From Avisuccinivibrio_A sp964651505 (GTDB taxonomy: Bacteria; Pseudomonadota; Gammaproteobacteria; Enterobacterales; Succinivibrionaceae), in assembly GCA_964651505.1 (NCBI GenBank), contig CAZYXT010000115.1, positions 1 to 7,418 of the forward strand: a stretch of 7,418 nt of DNA. The letters run 5' to 3'. Under the pieces are notes generated by a model, which worked only from the letters and a program-made list of their open reading frames with translations, did not search any database and had not been told where the DNA came from. The stretch's first letter is position 1; every line of letters starts with the position of its first letter. The translations under genes were made by a program, and so were the position numbers. Below are positions 6,881 through 7,418 of this stretch, piece after piece.

Positions 6881-6896
6881 TGTTCCACATGGAACA
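6881..6896. other. parS: parS-like site 2 (one mismatch)
   Basis: TGTTCCACATGGAACA differs from site 1 only by G to A at position 9. Both TGTTCCA/TGGAACA arms are intact, so ParB binding is plausible. Its start is 89 bp from the start of site 1. Confidence 0.8.
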
Positions 6897-6956
6897 ATTT
6901 CCTTGATGTTGATGGCTAATTCCTAATAACCGTTTGCAGATACATCATCATCTAAA

Positions 6957-6972
6957 TGTTCTCCGTGGAACA
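6957..6972. other. parS: parS-like site 3 (two mismatches)
   Basis: TGTTCTCCGTGGAACA keeps the right half-site intact. The left half differs at positions 6 and 7. It lies 76 bp from site 2. It could be a weak ParB site or a decaying copy. Confidence 0.65.
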
Positions 6973-7064
6973 TTTCATATGATCTAATTTAAAGGAATAT
7001 CTTCCCCCTCCCCTATTAAATAATAGTTACATTCTTAGCAATCTTTCGATTCGGCAGTCTTCAT

Positions 7065-7080
7065 TGTTCCTCGTGGATCA
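7065..7080. other. parS: parS-like site 4 (two mismatches)
   Basis: TGTTCCTCGTGGATCA differs at positions 7 and 14. It lies 108 bp from site 3 and occupies the same place in the second duplicated unit as site 1 does in the first, since both are followed by TTACTACYTTACAAACC. Confidence 0.65.
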
Positions 7081-7155
7081 TTACTACCTTACAAACCTGC
7101 TTTCTACTATCAATACAAAAGCCCATTTATAATCATTAACATAATCATCTGCAAT

Positions 7156-7171
7156 TGTTCCATGTGGAACT
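7156..7171. other. parS: parS-like site 5 (two mismatches)
   Basis: TGTTCCATGTGGAACT differs at positions 8 and 16. Its left flank (CAAT) matches that of site 2, and its right flank (TTTC, then an ATCnATTTAnAGGAAT stretch) matches that of site 3. It looks like a fusion of the two. Confidence 0.68.
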
Positions 7172-7255
7172 TTTCTTATAATCGATTTAGAGGAATGTCT
7201 TCCCCCTATTAAATAGAAATTAAAATTTTAGGATCTTTCTATTCAGCGCCTAGAT

Positions 7256-7271
7256 TGTTCCACGTGGAATA
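7256..7271. other. parS: parS-like site 6 (one mismatch)
   Basis: TGTTCCACGTGGAATA differs from site 1 only at position 15, with the central CACGTG intact. It is the last site of the array, 100 bp from site 5. The flank to its right does not resemble the flank after sites 1 and 4. Confidence 0.8.
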
Positions 7272-7363
7272 TTAATTGAAGAAATTAAACAGCACTATAT
7301 AGCTTAGGTATTCTTGTTTTTCTAATATGACAAATAGGACAATTTCATAACATCATCATAATA

Positions 7364-7418
7364 ATGGCAAATATAGAGGCTCTCCCATCATCTGTAGGCA
7401 TGGATTCTCATAAGCGGA
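7364..7418 (+). CDS. Possible 5' end of a gene cut by the window edge
   Basis: An ATG at 7364 opens a frame that stays open to the window end (18 codons, MANIEALPSSVGMDSHKR). The upstream GGAC at 7337-7340 is too far away for a good ribosome binding site. The VGMDSHKR segment resembles the xGxDxHK start of IS110-family transposases, where the aspartate is catalytic, but eight residues are far too few to decide. It may not be a gene. Confidence 0.25.
   Translation, partial: MANIEALPSSVGMDSHKR

Larger units (their letters stand above)
6792..7064. repeat. parS tandem unit, copy 1
   Basis: A 273-bp unit made of site 1, spacer A (6808-6880), site 2, spacer B (6897-6956), site 3 and spacer C (6973-7064). 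Spacer A recurs at 7081-7155, about 84% identical by eye over the aligned positions. Spacer C recurs at 7172-7255 in diverged form, sharing AATnTCTTCCCCCT and CTATTAAATA. The repetition therefore covers the spacers as well as the palindromes. Confidence 0.8.
7065..7255. repeat. parS tandem unit, copy 2 (shortened)
   Basis: A 191-bp unit made of site 4, spacer A' (7081-7155), site 5 and spacer C' (7172-7255), followed by site 6. Compared with copy 1 it lacks spacer B and one palindrome. The length difference (82 bp) is close to the 76-bp distance between sites 2 and 3, so recombination between two adjacent parS palindromes would explain it. Confidence 0.75.
6535..7363. other. AT-rich non-coding region carrying the parS array
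   Basis: About 830 bp with no supportable gene. It is distinctly more AT-rich than the coding part of the window. The first 250 bp hold the leader and presumably the promoter of the transposase-like gene; only weak -10 candidates such as TATAAA are visible. The rest (6792-7271) is organised around six parS-like palindromes and duplicated spacers. No DnaA box of the TTATCCACA type is seen, so nothing shows this to be the origin itself. Confidence 0.7.

Noticed and set aside
6792..7271. CRISPR array
   Set aside because: Repeats are 16-bp palindromes with mismatches, spacers are 60-92 bp and are themselves duplicated, and no cas genes are present. parS explains the repeats.
6535..7363. Replication origin (oriC)
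   Set aside because: The region is AT-rich and near parS sites, but no TTATCCACA-type DnaA boxes were found on either strand and no dnaA or dnaN is adjacent.

Overview
The window reads as chromosome of a non-enteric gammaproteobacterium. Evidence: an OmpA with the classical C-terminal cysteine pair and a CLAPDRRVEI-type ending, a TusA very close to the enteric protein, and a glycyl-tRNA synthetase split into separate alpha and beta genes. A cluster of parS-type centromere palindromes at the right end argues against Enterobacteriaceae, which generally lack chromosomal ParABS. The style recalls Aeromonadales/Succinivibrionaceae, but that placement is inference. In several gammaproteobacteria glyQS lies near the replication origin, so the parS cluster beside it fits an origin-proximal location. 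No DnaA boxes or parAB genes are visible in the window.

Layout, left to right. At 1-1190 is a minus-strand ompA unit: an extended -10 promoter, a long leader, a 343-codon gene and a strong hairpin terminator at the left edge. At 1101-1667 is a roughly 570-bp spacer with no convincing gene, holding one promoter-like element inside an inverted repeat. At 1668-1743 is a minus-strand tRNA-Thr(UGU), whose promoter overlaps the first codons of the divergent tusA (1782-2048, plus). At 2113-5102 glyQ and glyS form a two-gene operon with a 2-nt gap and a clean intrinsic terminator at 5133-5158.

Converging on this is a minus-strand gene (5359-6534) for a 391-aa protein that follows the ISAs1-family transposase fold end to end. 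It is strongly diverged, appears to lack the catalytic glutamate, and has a good ribosome binding site, so it may be a domesticated or decaying transposase. Upstream of it lies an AT-rich non-coding stretch (6535 to about 7363) with six parS-like 16-mers spaced 76-108 bp apart. The sequence between them is itself duplicated, so the array looks as if it grew by segmental tandem duplication. A start codon near the right edge may open another gene, too short here to identify with confidence.

Functionally the conserved part is housekeeping: outer-membrane anchoring to peptidoglycan (OmpA), sulfur relay for tRNA thiolation (TusA), threonine tRNA and glycine charging (GlyQS). The right third is the unusual part: a dense parS array beside a transposase-derived gene.
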